From assembly GCA_038380795.1 (NCBI GenBank), contig CM076259.1, positions 23,046,977 through 23,110,976 on the forward strand: a stretch of 64,000 bases of DNA. The letters run 5' to 3'. This document shows, one piece after another, positions 1 through 12,870 of this stretch; the first letter of the stretch is position 1; each line of letters starts with the position of its first letter. The stretch comes from Pyrocephalus nanus. Its lineage: Eukaryota > Chordata > Aves > Passeriformes > Tyrannidae. Position numbers and translations under genes: made by a program. The notes below the pieces were generated by a model. The model did not search any database, was not told the origin of the DNA, and saw only the letters and a list, made by a program, of their open reading frames with translations.

Positions 1-860
1 TTCCAGTATTTCACCACTCTCACTGTAAAAAATTTCTTCGCTGTATCTAGTCTACACACTTATAGTTTAAAACCATTGCCCGTTGTCCTAGTGCAACAGG
101 GTAAAGAGTTTGTCTCCATTTTTCTTATAAGCCACATTTAAGTAATGAAAGGCCTCAATAAGTTCTCCCTGCAGCCTTCTGCTCTCCAGGCTGCACAATC
201 TGCCTTCACAGGAGTCGTGTTCCAGCCCTGCGATCATTGTTGTGGCTATCCTCTGGACCCGCTCCATCAGGTCCATGTTTTTCCTATTCTGAGAACCCCA
301 TAGCTGGATGCAGTACTCCAGGTGCAATCTCATGAGAGATGAGCAGAGGGATAGGGTCACCTCCCTTGACCTGCAGGTTATGGTGCTTTTGAAACATCCC
401 AGAATGTAGTTGACCCTCCGGGCTGAAAGCACACACTGTTACCTCAGGCCCCAGCCTCCTATTCACCATGTCCTCCAAGTCCTTCTTGGCGGTGTTGCTC
501 TCAATCCCTTCATTCCCCAGTCTGTATTGATATGGGGGTTGCCCTGACCCGTGCACTTAGCCTTGTTGAAAATCCTGAGGTTCACATGGGCCCACTTCTC
601 AAGCTTGTCCAGGTCCCCCTAGATGGTACCCTGTCATTCAGGCATGTCAACTGAACACTCAGCTCTGTGTTGTCTGCAAACTTGCTGAGGGTGCACTTGA
701 TCCCACTGTCAGTATTGTTGAAGACATTATACAATAGTGTTCCCAGTATACTCAGAGACACTACTTGCCTTTGATCTCCATCTGGACATTTTGCTGTTGA
801 CTACTACCCTCTGGATGTGATTATCCAACCAATTCCTCATCAGCTGTTGTTTTTTAAGAG
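1..860 (-). mobile_element. CR1 LINE fragment, reverse transcriptase part, decayed
   Basis: Read on the minus strand, this matches the C-terminal half of the CR1 retrotransposon ORF2. From right to left it contains a degraded DSGIKCTLSKFAD-type palm motif (near 690), an LDKLEKWAHVNLRIFNKAKC-like segment (near 560-610), a YRLG block (near 520) and an [10 protein letters not shown] block with a following VQRIATTMI segment (near 220-340). The reading frame is broken by frameshifts and stops between these blocks, so it is dead. The element's 3' end lies to the left of position 1. The right-hand 110 bases (about 750-860) are non-RT repeat-like sequence and the boundary there is uncertain. Confidence 0.85.
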
Positions 861-869
861 AAAGTTGTT

Positions 870-3800
870 TTGTCTTATAGGCACCTAGAACATTAATCCA
901 GCTGCATCAGCAGTTCTAGGGGGTTTTTTTTCAGAATTTTGCAAAACAAGCCTTCCAGGACTCAAAGGTTCTTTCATGACTCAAAGGTTCTTTCACTTTC
1001 CCGTTTCCCCTCTGTTCCAACTCCATGTACACATGTGTGTGAGGAAGGGTTTTACTCATACACAATGACTCTACTACTCTACTACCACCAATATAACAGA
1101 TAAATTTGTTGGAAATCACTGACGGAGTGGTATTCAGTTGGACAAACTGAGACCGAGACTGTCTTGGAGGGAATGAAGATTCTTTTTCATACCATTTTAC
1201 TTTTAAATCTGCAAGCAGTCATCCCAACATTATGTGAAGTCCCCAAATGGCCATGCAATCTGGATAGAGGTTCACTGTTCCAGTGAATCCAATGCTGGAA
1301 ATATCTTCTCCCAACTTGAATACATCCTTCTGCCATGTCCTTTCACTGTGAAGCTCCTGACATCATGTTTGATTCTATTTTATCCCTTGAGCAATACTTA
1401 GCTTCAAAAATGGCAGGAGACCCTTGGTATTGCCTCTGGCTCTCTCTGTTTGTAGAAGCTGCACAAAACATATGGTACATGGAGAAAGGAAGAGCTGTTA
1501 AAAGGATGAAAGCTGTTTCAGTAAATTTTGTTGTTAGGAGCCAGTGGAGTATCTGTCATCGATGAAAGCAAAATATTTTAGGATATTTGTACTTTATGGC
1601 ACAAATGTTTTTCAGAGAAATTTGGTAAAAATATTTTTTTTTGAGAAATACACTATCCAGGAAATTTCTTCTGTCATGTCTTGGAGCAGTAGAAATGTCA
1701 AAGTTTCTGTAAAGATCTGCATGGTGTTTCACTCCACTGCTGCTTCAATCCCAAAGAGAAGCTTATGTGCATCATTTCCTCCCTGTCCATAGCAGTTGGC
1801 CTAAGAAAAGATGCTGACCCTCTCTACAGCATTTGCCTCTCATTGAGATGTTCAGGCAATAGTGGGGGATATACTGTTTATCTAGGGCAGAGGCAATCTT
1901 GAAGTAGCCAAGATCAAAATAATTGCTGCTCTTTCTTCTTCCTTCCCCCACTAAATATCCTTCTATGGCAATTGCCCAGATTTGCTGGTGAGGCTGAGCT
2001 ACAGGCAGGAGACAGAGTGCTAACAGGGGCTGTGCTATGCTGTGGAGGTCCATACCTCATCAGCTGTGGAAGGTCATGCGTCTCTCCACTCTCAGTAATA
2101 AATACACAGCTTGGCTCTCCAGCCTAGCCCTCCCCCACTGAGCTTTTCACATACATCTATAAAACACCCACTCACATGTATGCCTATAAACAAGCAAACA
2201 AATGATGCCACCTAAAAGACTAATTGAACAATTCCTCCTACAGCCTGGTAAGGAAAAGAAGAAAAAAGGATGTTGGTTTTTTTCTATTTCTGAAACATTG
2301 AAGAGCTACTTAACTACTATTGTGACGGAAAGGTAGATAACTAGGTTGATTACACAGTAAGAAAAGTAAACGAAACTGGAAGAGAAAGAGAGAGAGGAAG
2401 AAGCTTTGTCTTGGGTCTCTGTCAGCTTGATTAGTGGCTTTCTCCTGAATCCTCAGTGGAGTGGCCTCTGTGGGTCAATCTCATTAGAGATAAAAATGGA
2501 AGAGCTTCAGAAGTCCACACTGAGCTTTACCTAGAAAGTTTGACAGCAGGGCCACTGTTCAGGCTTGGAGGAACAACAGCAAGGTCAGGAGGCTACTGAG
2601 GTAGAGATGGCTGTGACAATGGCACCACTGACCAAGCGACCTGTGGAAAACCATTTGTTCAGCAGGACACCAAAACATGGGTTTGTTCCTAATGACAAAC
2701 CACTGGCCAAGACATCATGACAAGTAGATGCTGAGCAGATAATTTTCCAAATGAGCTGACTAACCCACAGGTGACATTTCCCTACAGGCCCCCAGAGAGT
2801 TACGGAAGTCTGTTGAAGGTGATTCTAAGAAATAAATCTGTTCACAATCAGCAAGTAAGGTTTTAAGGTCAGCAGCCCTCGTGGGGCTGTGTGAGGCCTA
2901 CAGAATTTTCTCAGGCAGGAAAGGCATCTAATAGCATGCAAAATGATCAGGATCCCTAGTGTCAGGGTATTTAATGTCAGGACGAAGTTGTCAGGAAGGA
3001 GGAAAAATGTCTGTGGTTCCTGAGGACAGCTGAACTAGCCTCCCAGTCTGTTTTCTAGGGAATATTTTCCTTGCAGCAGATGACCAAGTGTCTATTAGAA
3101 ATAGCAGAAAAGGGGTAAGGAAACCGATGTGCTGCAATAGGCTTGCAGTTCCTACATGCAGCTGTTCTGGGTTTCTCACTGTAGAAGAGGACTTGGTGAT
3201 GGTTTCCTACCTCAGGGGTAGAGTGAGATGGGGTCCTGCTTGTGAAATTCTCTTTTATCCTCTAGTGCAACACAGTATGCCTGTGCTATGAACAGCCTCC
3301 CAGATGAAATTGTGGACACTTGGCATCTGTTCCAAGGGGCAAGAGGGGAAGATGCATGTCAGGGTATGTGGTGTGTGGGAGAAGTTTGTAGTGTATCTTC
3401 TCCCACTCTATCAATTCTGTGGAGAGAAAGAGGCTGGCATTAACGCTCACTGTATGGATTTTGCAAGGCCTGTGGTGATATGTGCTTCCTGCAGTAGATT
3501 AGAGTCAATTTCTATATTGTCAAAAGTGGTTAGAAGTAGTCTATTTTACCATGTGCTTTGCTTTAGCTATTTTTGTGGTAGAGGAAGGCTGTGCTGGCAG
3601 GGTCAAGGAAACCACTGCTTCAGAATTCAATGGGATTATAACCTAACAAGGGCCAACATACTGGGAGTTTCCTACAACCTCTTCAGTGCTGCTGAAAATG
3701 CATCTGTGCTATCTATGGTTTCACAGTCAGGGTTACCAGACTTCCATCCTTAAGCCCTCAGAGATGCTCCTAAAATGGGATCTCGTGTCTATTCTAGTCT

Positions 3801-5199
3801 TTGCCTACATACCTCTACAGCTGTGATCCCAGTTGGTCCTGGCTCAACAGTCTTTCTGTTGGGAGCTGTGTGGCCCTTGGCTGATACAGGCAAGCAGACA
3901 ATGTTCTCAACAAGGTGTCCTGAATCAGAGCAGTGTCATAGGCCATAAAAGGAAAAGCTTTCTTTTACTCCCTTTGGGTAGTAGGAAAATGCTTTTGCTT
4001 TTCCGGTCCCTCAGTAGATCAATTTTTTGTGTGTTTATGCTCCACAAAGGTATTTACTTTCCCATGTGTCCAAGGAGGTGCTCTTAAAGCCATACTGATG
4101 CTTTGGCCCAAATTTTTAGGCAAAATTCGCCTTATGATGTAGAAGTAGCATTTTTCCAGGGATTATAACAAGTTACTCTCTCTTAGTGACCCTAGCTGTG
4201 TTTAGTCAAGAGTGCTTATTAAGAGCTAAGACAAAACCTCTGAAGCTGGTTTACTGGTATTTAAAAAAACCCAAACCAACACAACCTTTTTTTCTCTTCA
4301 GCTTTTCTTTAAAACCTCCTCTAAGGAGGTAGTAAAAATCCTTGTAACAGAGCATGGCCCAGCAAAAATATTCCTCTTTTAGCTACTCTTTGGTATCACT
4401 GATGAGCTCTGTATCCTTCACTGCATTTTCATTTCAGTATTTGTTTCTGTTATGAGGTAATTTGGAGGCAAGGATATGAAACTTACTTTTGAAGAGGTTC
4501 CCCCCAAATTATCAACCAGTTACTCTGGTTCTGAATCAATGGCATGTAAGAGAAGTGCTCTGTGTTGCATCCTCTACTTCTTACTGTTAGCACTCTCCAT
4601 TGTGCAAAGAAGCTTGCAGAGGCAGACATTCATTTAATATTCCCATTAGAACAATCCTGCTAATACAAGTGATTTAAGCACAGACTTTTGTTGTAGAAAT
4701 AATAGCTTAAGTGGAGGTGGAACCTCCTCTATACATCTTTCTTTTTTTCTTTAGAAATTTCAGGGCCTACTGCATATTATATGTCACAGGAAATATCAGT
4801 GTAACTGCATATTGTAATTTGCTTGCAGCACGTGTTGTGGAACGTATCAGTGAAGTGTTTGACAATGATAGCAATACAGAAGTAATCTTTTTTGTGATCT
4901 AGCAGACATTTTTTTAATCAAGCTGTTTAAGTCTCTTACTATTTGTTGGTGGTGTAATATCATAACAAGAAGCACTGTGTAACTAATACTGCGTCTGAAG
5001 TGAAAACATTCTTATAATGTCTTCTCCCTTGTAAAGCAAAGTCTTGCCAGAAAAGGCCTCTTTACCTAAGAGACAGGCATTTGCATGATCAAGGACTTCC
5101 CTCTACATCCTCCCATCTCTGCAATCATTTGTGTAGCTGTGAATGATGGAGTCTACAAATGAAAATGTCAGACAGAAAGTGTTTATGCAATTTTGAAAA
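870..5199. other. Intergenic, no recognisable gene
   Basis: AT-rich intergenic sequence upstream of GAP43. The open frames here (for example on the + strand at 3304-3753) show no family resemblance, and I see no splice-flanked coding block. The only local structure I noted is a 19-base unit repeated almost twice at 960-995. Confidence 0.6.
960..995. repeat. Short tandem duplication, 19-bp unit, about 1.9 copies
   Basis: The block ACTCAAAGGTTCTTTCATG is followed directly by a second copy of its first 17 bases. The copies are identical over those 17 bases, which suggests a fairly recent slippage or duplication event. It lies just outside the CR1 fragment at the window start. Confidence 0.85.
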
Positions 5200-5660
5200 T
5201 AATATAGATACTACAGTTGAATCTCAGAGAGATAAGATTACACTGAATGTGTCTGTTTGTGTGTCTGTGTGTATGAAAGAAAGAGCGAGCCAGAGATTAC
5301 ATTGTGTTAGAAAAAAAGGAATGACAGTGTGTATTAGAGAGAGATAAAATTGTGTTTTCAGGACCTCTGTGTTAGAAAGATTTCATTGTGCAGGTGTGTG
5401 TGTAGCTGTCCTTATGCTAAAGGGAAGGTTTGTTTGTGTGTGTTTAGAGGGCAAGATGACGGTGTATATGCATTGTAGGCATGCAGTGTTATAGTATATA
5501 TGCATGTGTATGTATGCATCTAAACAAAAGAGCCTATACTGTGTATATTAAATATAGGAAAGTAATTCTGTGTGTCCTCTCAGACAGAGATAAAGTCACA
5601 GTGTACGTCTGTTTCACAAAACTGTGAAAATAACACAGTATGTATGTTTTATGTGATGTC
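5200..5660. repeat. Degenerate minisatellite-like region
   Basis: A core resembling AGAGATAAAATTACATTGTG recurs in diverged form near 5228, 5290, 5320, 5340, 5375, 5451 and 5586. The spacing is irregular, and TG-rich, purine-rich and TATGCATG-like segments lie between copies. This looks like an old tandem array that has decayed. No coding potential is supported. Confidence 0.55.
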
Positions 5661-8580
5661 TGTATGCATTTTAGATAATTTGTAAACTTTTTTTTCAGTT
5701 TTGTTTACAAAATAAGCCACTATCAGTGTTTCAGAAACATTTTCCCGAAATTTTGGAATTTCCTAGAGTATTTTATACTTTTAACCTCAAAGCACATTTA
5801 AAAATTCTTATTCAAATATTTGTTGAGGAGAGAAAGCTATATAAAGGGAAATATGAATTATAAAATTCCTCCTGAAAAAAGATTCAGATGGAATAAGTGT
5901 TCAGTTCATTGATGAGCAGCACTTGGAGCAAACAGAAAAAAAAAATCAAAAATTATCAGAACTTCTATTTTGCCCAAAGCAAATTCTAATCACACTTGCT
6001 GGGTATTTCATGATAAACTCATTCAAACCAGTAAGTTACCAAAAAACATCTTTCCTTCCAGGAAACATGAACATGTAATGGGTGATTCAGAAGCTGGAAG
6101 TTGTGATATATACATGCATTTTTTAAAAGAATGCATTATATCTTTTTTCATGAGTAATTTGTGAATCTAAACTGCCTTCTGAAAGCACTGGTTTGGGTTT
6201 TGGTTTTTTTTATACATAAAGTAGTCACGTGCATGGTATATCATGTAGAGAAAAGGTAACACTTTGGAAATGCTAGAGAAAAAGTATGACTGAGCCATAT
6301 GATGGACTATTCAGATATTCCTTTTTATGTGCTGAAGAGAGAAAATAAACTTCTACTGTCTTTTCCTTGACTTGGACAGCAATGCCTCTGCTTCCCTATA
6401 TCTTACCCAAAGTTACTTCTCAGCACCAGCACCCACTGTCTTTGCAGCTCTGCTGAGGGGCAGTGGCCCCTTCAGATGTGACCACACTGTGCTTGCGTTC
6501 GTGAGGGCTGAATCTGCCAGGAAGTGTGGCTCTGGGACACAAATCAGAGGCCACTTACTATGGCCTGCAGCTTGGTCATTTTAGCTATTGTCACCTTAGG
6601 AACAAAGTTGAAGTGAACCACTAATAACTGCTTAAAATCTGACCTTGGCTTCATCATTTAAGTTGCTTGTGTTCCTGTGGCTTTATATTGCTGCATACAT
6701 GTAGAAAGTGGTCTCCCTCTCCTCTCCTGCTTATAATCCCTGAGGTGACCGGATACTCCAAACTACTTCATACAATAAGCAGGGGAGAACTGGATGGTCA
6801 GGACTTTCTTCTGTTAATCTGAATGCAGCATCTGCTCGTAGGCTGGTGTTCTCTACAATTGTGATTCATATGCCCATCACTTCCATGTCATGGCAACTTT
6901 AGGAAAAACTGTTGGACTGCCAGGACTGTCACTGCACAGGTTTCTAGAGAATGACTTGGAATCTTCCTTCACCCCTGCTCCTAGCAAAGGGAAGAATATC
7001 TGCCTCGAAGTGGGTAGAGACTTCCGAGGCCTGCAAAGGCACGTGCAAGGGGCGGGAAGAAGTTGGTAAAGGGCACAAAGCAATATTTGTGTTTGGTCAG
7101 CAATGGTTCTTGTCTACCTGGAGTGAAGTCCAAACCTTAGAGGCTTTTACCATCAACAGCCATAAATCAGCACATAAATCCATGGGCTCAATTCCATGGT
7201 TATTCAGCCTTGATGAACTTCTTTGGTGTCAACTGGGATTTCTCCGTGTCATTCTGTAAGACCCTCATTGCAATTCAGTAATAGTTAACTTCTAGTAAGT
7301 TTCCCTTCTTAGTCTACAGCAATCTCACTTCTGGCTGCAAGCTTCGTGACAGGTTTGAGGCATGAAGAAGGGTGAGACTCTGTGAAGAGAAGAAAGTGAA
7401 GACAAAGCTCTTTCATCTGCTCATCACTAGCCCAAGTGCAAGTCATACTGGCAGCCATTCAGGATAGCCACTGAACAACGGCACCACTTGAAAACCTTCC
7501 CCATCTCTCATGCTCAAGTAAGATGATATGCAATCATCTACTCAAACATTTAATGTCCTCTGTGCTCATTCCCCAAGATAGTCAGGGTGTTTAATTCAGG
7601 ACCATGCTGGTTTCAGTGGTCGTGCAATGTGTCTCTGCTATGCTTGTACAACACTTGTACATCTTCTCTTGGTGGCCACATCTCTGTGCACAGTAACACC
7701 CAACACATACTCCACTTTGTACTCTCATACACTTTGTAGCAGGTGCATTTGCTGGTTCTCTTGAGCACTCTTGTGTATATGTGCACTGCCAGGCTTGTCA
7801 CCTCTCAGCACCTGCTTATGATTTTTCTTACATTTGCTCCTTTTCTGCAAAGCCACAGCTCCTAGACTCAAGTGTTTGCATGAAAATGCTGGCTGTCATT
7901 TAAAAAGAGATGCAGATTTGTAGCTTTTATTGTTCTGGAGAAAGCTTATAGATGTAGTGATATAATGGATTAAAAGAAACAACATTAGAAGACATACTTG
8001 CTTGTTTAATTGCTTGATTTCTAAGTCAATTTACTTAATTTCTAGAGGGTGCACAGCTCTGGTTTTTAATTACTCAGTGTGGATTTAGGTACACCTTTGT
8101 ATGCACATGTACCTTCTCAGCTGCATATATAAAAATACACATGCATTTTGGTGTGGATATACATGTGTACTCCCACACCTGCCAACTGCACATATTCCCT
8201 TCTCACAGAAGCCTTCTCTCCCACTCTGCCTTTCTTCCACACATTTCCCTTTCTGCAGCTTCTGTCCACCACCTTTCTCTGAGTTATGGAATCTCCACTG
8301 TTGCTTGTACTGAGTAACCTTCTCCCCCACTCTCCCTCCCTCCTCTCCTTCACTCCAGGAAAGCTCTTTCTGATTCTTTTTTCACTGATGTCTGGCATTT
8401 GTACCTCTGTAGACAGAGAATGGCAGGAAGACAGTGACGTGAGCAGACAGAATAACCGGGGAATAAAAAGGAGTTGGTTGAGAATCTGTAATTAGAAGCC
8501 CAATTTCCATTTCCTTCTAAAGCACTTTAGAATCCCTTTCAGGGATTTCTTGACTGTCTCAAAATTGAATGTCATTGAGA
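5661..8580. other. Intergenic, nothing recognised
   Basis: Ordinary AT-rich intergenic sequence. Open frames at 6951-7259 and 8085-8398 are unrecognised and lack supporting context. A C/T-rich stretch at about 8165-8370 produces shadow frames on both strands. Confidence 0.55.
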
Positions 8581-8647
8581 TTTTTTTCTCCTTTTTTTTT
8601 TTTTTTTTTTTCTTTTCTTTTTTTTTTTTTTTTTTTTATTTTATTTT
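8581..8647. repeat. Poly-T / T-rich tract
   Basis: Nearly pure thymidine run with a few C and A interruptions. I see no LINE or SINE body next to it, so it is annotated as simple low-complexity sequence rather than a retroelement tail. Confidence 0.9.
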
Positions 8648-8657
8648 GCATCCTCTT

Positions 8658-8743
8658 GTTTCCTTGGCAACAGGTTGGTGATGCAGGAGCTAGAAATGTG
8701 CTGTGTCTCCGTGGAGATGTTGGCGTGGGTGTGCCATGGTGAC
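8658..8743. promoter_or_regulatory. Cluster of RFX-type X-box motifs (candidate distal enhancer)
   Basis: GTTTCCTTGGCAAC at 8658-8671 fits the palindromic RFX pattern GTTNCC-N2-GGNAAC exactly. GTCTCCGTGGAGAT at 8705-8718 fits with one mismatch. GCCATGGTGAC at 8733-8743 supplies a perfect GGTGAC half-site with a weaker left half. An EGR-like GCGTGGGTG lies at 8723-8731. Three such motifs in under 90 bases is notable. The assignment is by motif only. It lies about 15.4 kb upstream of the GAP43 start codon, and the target gene is unknown. Confidence 0.35.
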
Positions 8744-8920
8744 ATCCACGATGGACGCACGGCTCTACCAATCCTACCCCACCCCCTTCAATAAGCACAA
8801 TAGGTCTAACCTCAGAGGTGATGCTTTTATTTTTAGCTTCATAGGTGTTAATCTTCTCTCTTTTCATGACGATGGGTCCAGACGTCTCATTAGTTACATC
8901 AGCACAAACAGACTGACTTG

Positions 8921-11900
8921 AGGAGGGCTTTTAGGGCCAAATCTTTAGTTCTGTATTCAGGAACTTCTTAACTAAGAAGAAATTACACTTGTATCTTGGA
9001 TTGCACCCATTGGAATGACTTGAATCTTTTCCATTATCTTAGAAAAGAAAGAGTTACCAGTCACTAATGAATAGTACTGTGAATCAGAGCTCCCATGTTT
9101 CATTTTGTTCTAAATGAAGTTGTTTCTCTCTTTCATACCTCAAGGGTTGCTCATTTGGAAAACAAAGAAGCTGCTATCACTCTTGGCCTGGGGCATGGGA
9201 GATTAAATTTTATTGAGATATTTAACTAGGAGGTTCCAAGGCAACATGCTTGTATATTCCCATAAGACAAAACTGTCTCCTCCAAAGAGTCCGTTGCTCA
9301 GATTGGTTAGCCCTCCTCTGGGTCTGTCCAACAGCACACAGGTCACCTATAAAACTGTTCATAAAACAATAATATGTAAGTTTGGAAGACATCTGAGACT
9401 CCCTCTTGTCCAGCACACAATATCTTTACATTATTTTATTACTCTGTATACAGTGTGTTCAACCTTCCTAATCTTATTTTGCATTCATCGGTGTTCTGGC
9501 TGCAAGCCAGGACCTAAACTCTCCTTTGATGTATCTCTTGATACATACAATAGCAGAGTAAGGACTATCCTCAGTTTCATCAAATATATGGAAGTTCTTT
9601 TTTGTTTCTTTTTGTTTTCTAGGAGTCACTATGACATCACACAGAAACTGTGATGTCAACAAGAAACCCTCTGGGTAAGCTTTCGAGAGGTTGCTATGGA
9701 ATTTCTTACTGCCAAATGACTGTAACTTCATCCCAATGGGATTTGCAATAGGGCTCATCCATGCAGCAATAAAGCCAAGTATCAAATTCTTCTTGCCAGA
9801 AAGACCAATTAAAGGATTAAATGTGAAAAGCTGAAACCCATAACATCCATGATGACAGGGTTTTCTTTTCCTTTTTCGACTGTAATCATCTTTGCTGCAT
9901 ATTGTTCTGGGGTCAGCATCCTTGGGGATACATTGGTACAGTGATTGATGGAAAGAAGCTGGAGAGGGAAACAAAAGTGAACCCAGCCAAGGCAAGATAA
10001 GCTTCTCTTCCAGCCATGCTGGCAGATTTCCTTTGCCCTCTTTCCTACACTTCTTAAGTGATTCAAGCACAGACTGAGTTTATTCAGCTTCCAAGATGGC
10101 AAGGTGCTTGTTCAAAAGGTGTTTTATTGTGTGAAGCCGGAGGAAACATGAGGAACAATCAGGCACCAGAGGCATATTAAGAAGATGTGTCACTGACACA
10201 GTATGTCAATGAGAAGTGAATCCAGATTCTGTTTTTAAGGACATTATGTTCCAAGGCATGCACATAAATCTGACTAAAATTGCCTGTTGGATCTGAATCT
10301 AGAGTTTAGTCCCAGCTACCACTGTAATCCAGGTCAGATTTTTTTTTTTTTATTTGCACTTGTATTAACAGATGAAAGGAGCTGACACATCTGTCTAGCG
10401 CCAGCATTGTATCTAATGTTTTCTAAAGGAGCTCTCCTGCCTCAAGGAACTAGCAGCCCATAGGTGTGATCTGATAAGATGCAGAACACCATACGAGAGA
10501 AGCTTCCACTAACTTTGGTGGGGAAAAAGGCTGCATGTTTGGCTGCATGTTTGCTGGGAATGGAAGTGACACAGCCACACAGCAGTGCCCGCAGCCTAAA
10601 ACCTATTATGCGATGAATTACCTGGAATCAGCAGTAAAGGTAGGAAGTTGGAAGACTTGGTAGAGGGACTGTGTGTAAACCATGTGACTAAAACTAAACA
10701 GAGAGGAAGCTGAGCTCAAAAACATAGGCAAAACTGTTCTATGGGACTTCTTAATTTTTTTTCCCCTAAATGGACTAAGGGAAAGTATCTCCTCTCTGCA
10801 GAAAATTTTAATTAAAACATTGCTATGTTTATGTTTCCAGCCCTATAACTATTACTGATTTTTCATGAAGAATCAAATTTTTCCCTAAAGAAAACCCCTC
10901 TTCTTTGTCCCCCTCTCCCAACTCGGGAGCTGTGGGAATGAACCCTACATTTAAAAGGAGCACTGCAAGGAAGATCCTGCCAACTCAGATTCTTCTCCTA
11001 TTTGAGTAGTTACAGGGAAATCCCAGAGCAGTTATACTAATACCAAGCAGCAATAGATTTTCTCATGTGATTTGAAAAGAGAGTATAGCATGAAATAAAG
11101 TTCAGTCCAGAATCTTCTGGCACCTTCTTCTGCTGTCTCCTTGTCGCACTTGTTAGCACCCCTGAGCCCTAGGTGCTGTGTGCACAGAACACATGGGAGA
11201 CCTCACCCTGTCTCTTGCCTCCAGGAGGTCAGTCAAGCATGCACCAAGTATCTGATTGCTTTTGATTTCTCTTCTCTTCCCCTTCTTCCCCTGACTGAGG
11301 TTCAGCAGCTTCTGCAATACAAGTTCCTGTCAGCTGTCAGGGCAGTAAGAAAACCCTTTATCTTGTCTCTACAGCCCTGAATGACGGGGCTGGCAAAAGG
11401 TGCTCTGCAGCCAGGCAGCCACTCCTGCCATATGCTCTTTCAACCTCACTGCGTGCTAACACAGCAATCTGTAGCCTGGCAGATTTGCTGTTCTTCCTTG
11501 CAAGACCTACAAAAGGAGGCAATCCCGGTTCCTATCTCTTTCTATTTCAGTATCTTGTTATGCTGGATTACAACGTTATTTCTTTTACCTTCTTCCTCCA
11601 GCGTTGGGTGAGAGTCAGAGCCAAACTACCAGCCCAGTGCTAAAGAATGAAAATCCTACTAATTCTTTTAAACTAGAATTAGCTGAAAAATGGCCTTGGA
11701 GCACACATCATAAATTGAGTTGAAGCCATGCATCATGCAGTTGGAGGGAAAAAAACCCTATCTTCCTTTACGGAGAGAGGACATTACGTATTCACACTTC
11801 AAGCTTGCCAACTAATCCTTCTTATTTCACAAGGCGAATTTCAAAATAACATTTATATGGCATGGTTTGCTGGGTAGGGCACTGATGAATCAGTTAGCTG

Positions 11901-12720
11901 CCCTTTATAATAAGAACAACTGCTTCCTAGACTGCTCTTTTCTACTGCCTTGTCTGCCAGTCATCTCTGTGCCACATGCTCCTTATTCAAAGGGCACCTG
12001 TTGAATAACCATGAAGCAAAGTTACTGAGCAGGGGCAATAAATAAGGTGAAGCAGAAATATATAGTACAGTTTAAGCCACTATATCTCTCTGGCCTTGCT
12101 GTAGGGACATGGGGATTCTGCTGAATGGCTGTGCCGATGCCTGAATGAGGAATGATAAGCCTGTAATTTACTTGCATGGCTGTGCAACTGCTTCCTGCTG
12201 AGTAGGAAAGCCTGGAAGAGTGTTGTTAGTCCTAACACTGCTGTAGCTCAAAGCAGTTCTTTGGCATAACAGGCATCACACACATCATTGGCTAAACGAG
12301 CCCTACACTACAGCATTTGGTTAAATATTGCTGCCCAACAACAGTTGGGAAGTCCAGAAATTGCAGAAGGAATACGTCTGAAGCCAGCTGCTGTAGGACT
12401 AGCCTCTGAGTGGTCTGAAATGTTGTATTCATTGATTTGGAAACATCTCCCTGGAGCAAGTTATGTTAAAATTGCACTACATTAACAAAGAAAACTACCC
12501 AATATACTGGTGATTCTGCGGGCTCAGAATGTCAGTCTGTCCCTGTCCCTGTCCATGAGGAGACTTCAACTCACTATCTCATCCTACCCATGTTTGACAA
12601 TGAAGCAGTAGTCACAAAGATTGTCTCCACATCATCTCTGGGTAGAGGGCAGAGAAAGACTCAAATTAGTGATGGAGGGTCAGGGAAACTCAACTATTAC
12701 TCAGTCTGTTTGGCAGCTTG
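8921..12720. other. Intergenic, no supported gene
   Basis: It contains the longest unrecognised minus-strand open frame of the upstream region (9474-10070, 198 codons), which I do not call a gene. It also contains an inverted pair of CRE-like octamers at 9632-9658 and a 12-base direct repeat near 10530-10553. Otherwise it is plain AT-rich intergenic sequence. Confidence 0.5.
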
Positions 12721-12729
12721 AGAATGACC

Positions 12730-12870
12730 ATCCTTGGGTAGACCAACAGTCCATCTAGTCCACTCTCTTTATTCAGAACTGAAAATTAGGGACAGAGACA
12801 AGCAATAAAAAAAAACAGCAAAGGCAACCTTCCAGCCTCTAACAGTTTGCAGCTCTGATACCTTCTGAAG
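12730..12870 (+). repeat. Decayed ancient amniote interspersed repeat
   Basis: The segment around 12738-12770 (a GGGTAGACCAACAGTCCATCT core, followed by a 'tagtccactctct'-type block) resembles an interspersed repeat common in turtle, crocodile and bird genomes, in which a GGTCAGACC-type stretch precedes 'ggtccatctagcccagtatcctgtct'. A second relic is at about 60985-61085. The family name is not assigned from memory, and the edges are approximate. Confidence 0.45.

Noticed and set aside
8581..8647. Poly-T tract as the tail of a minus-strand retrogene
   Set aside because: The flank at 8648-8900 does not translate into any recognisable protein and no target-site duplication was evident.
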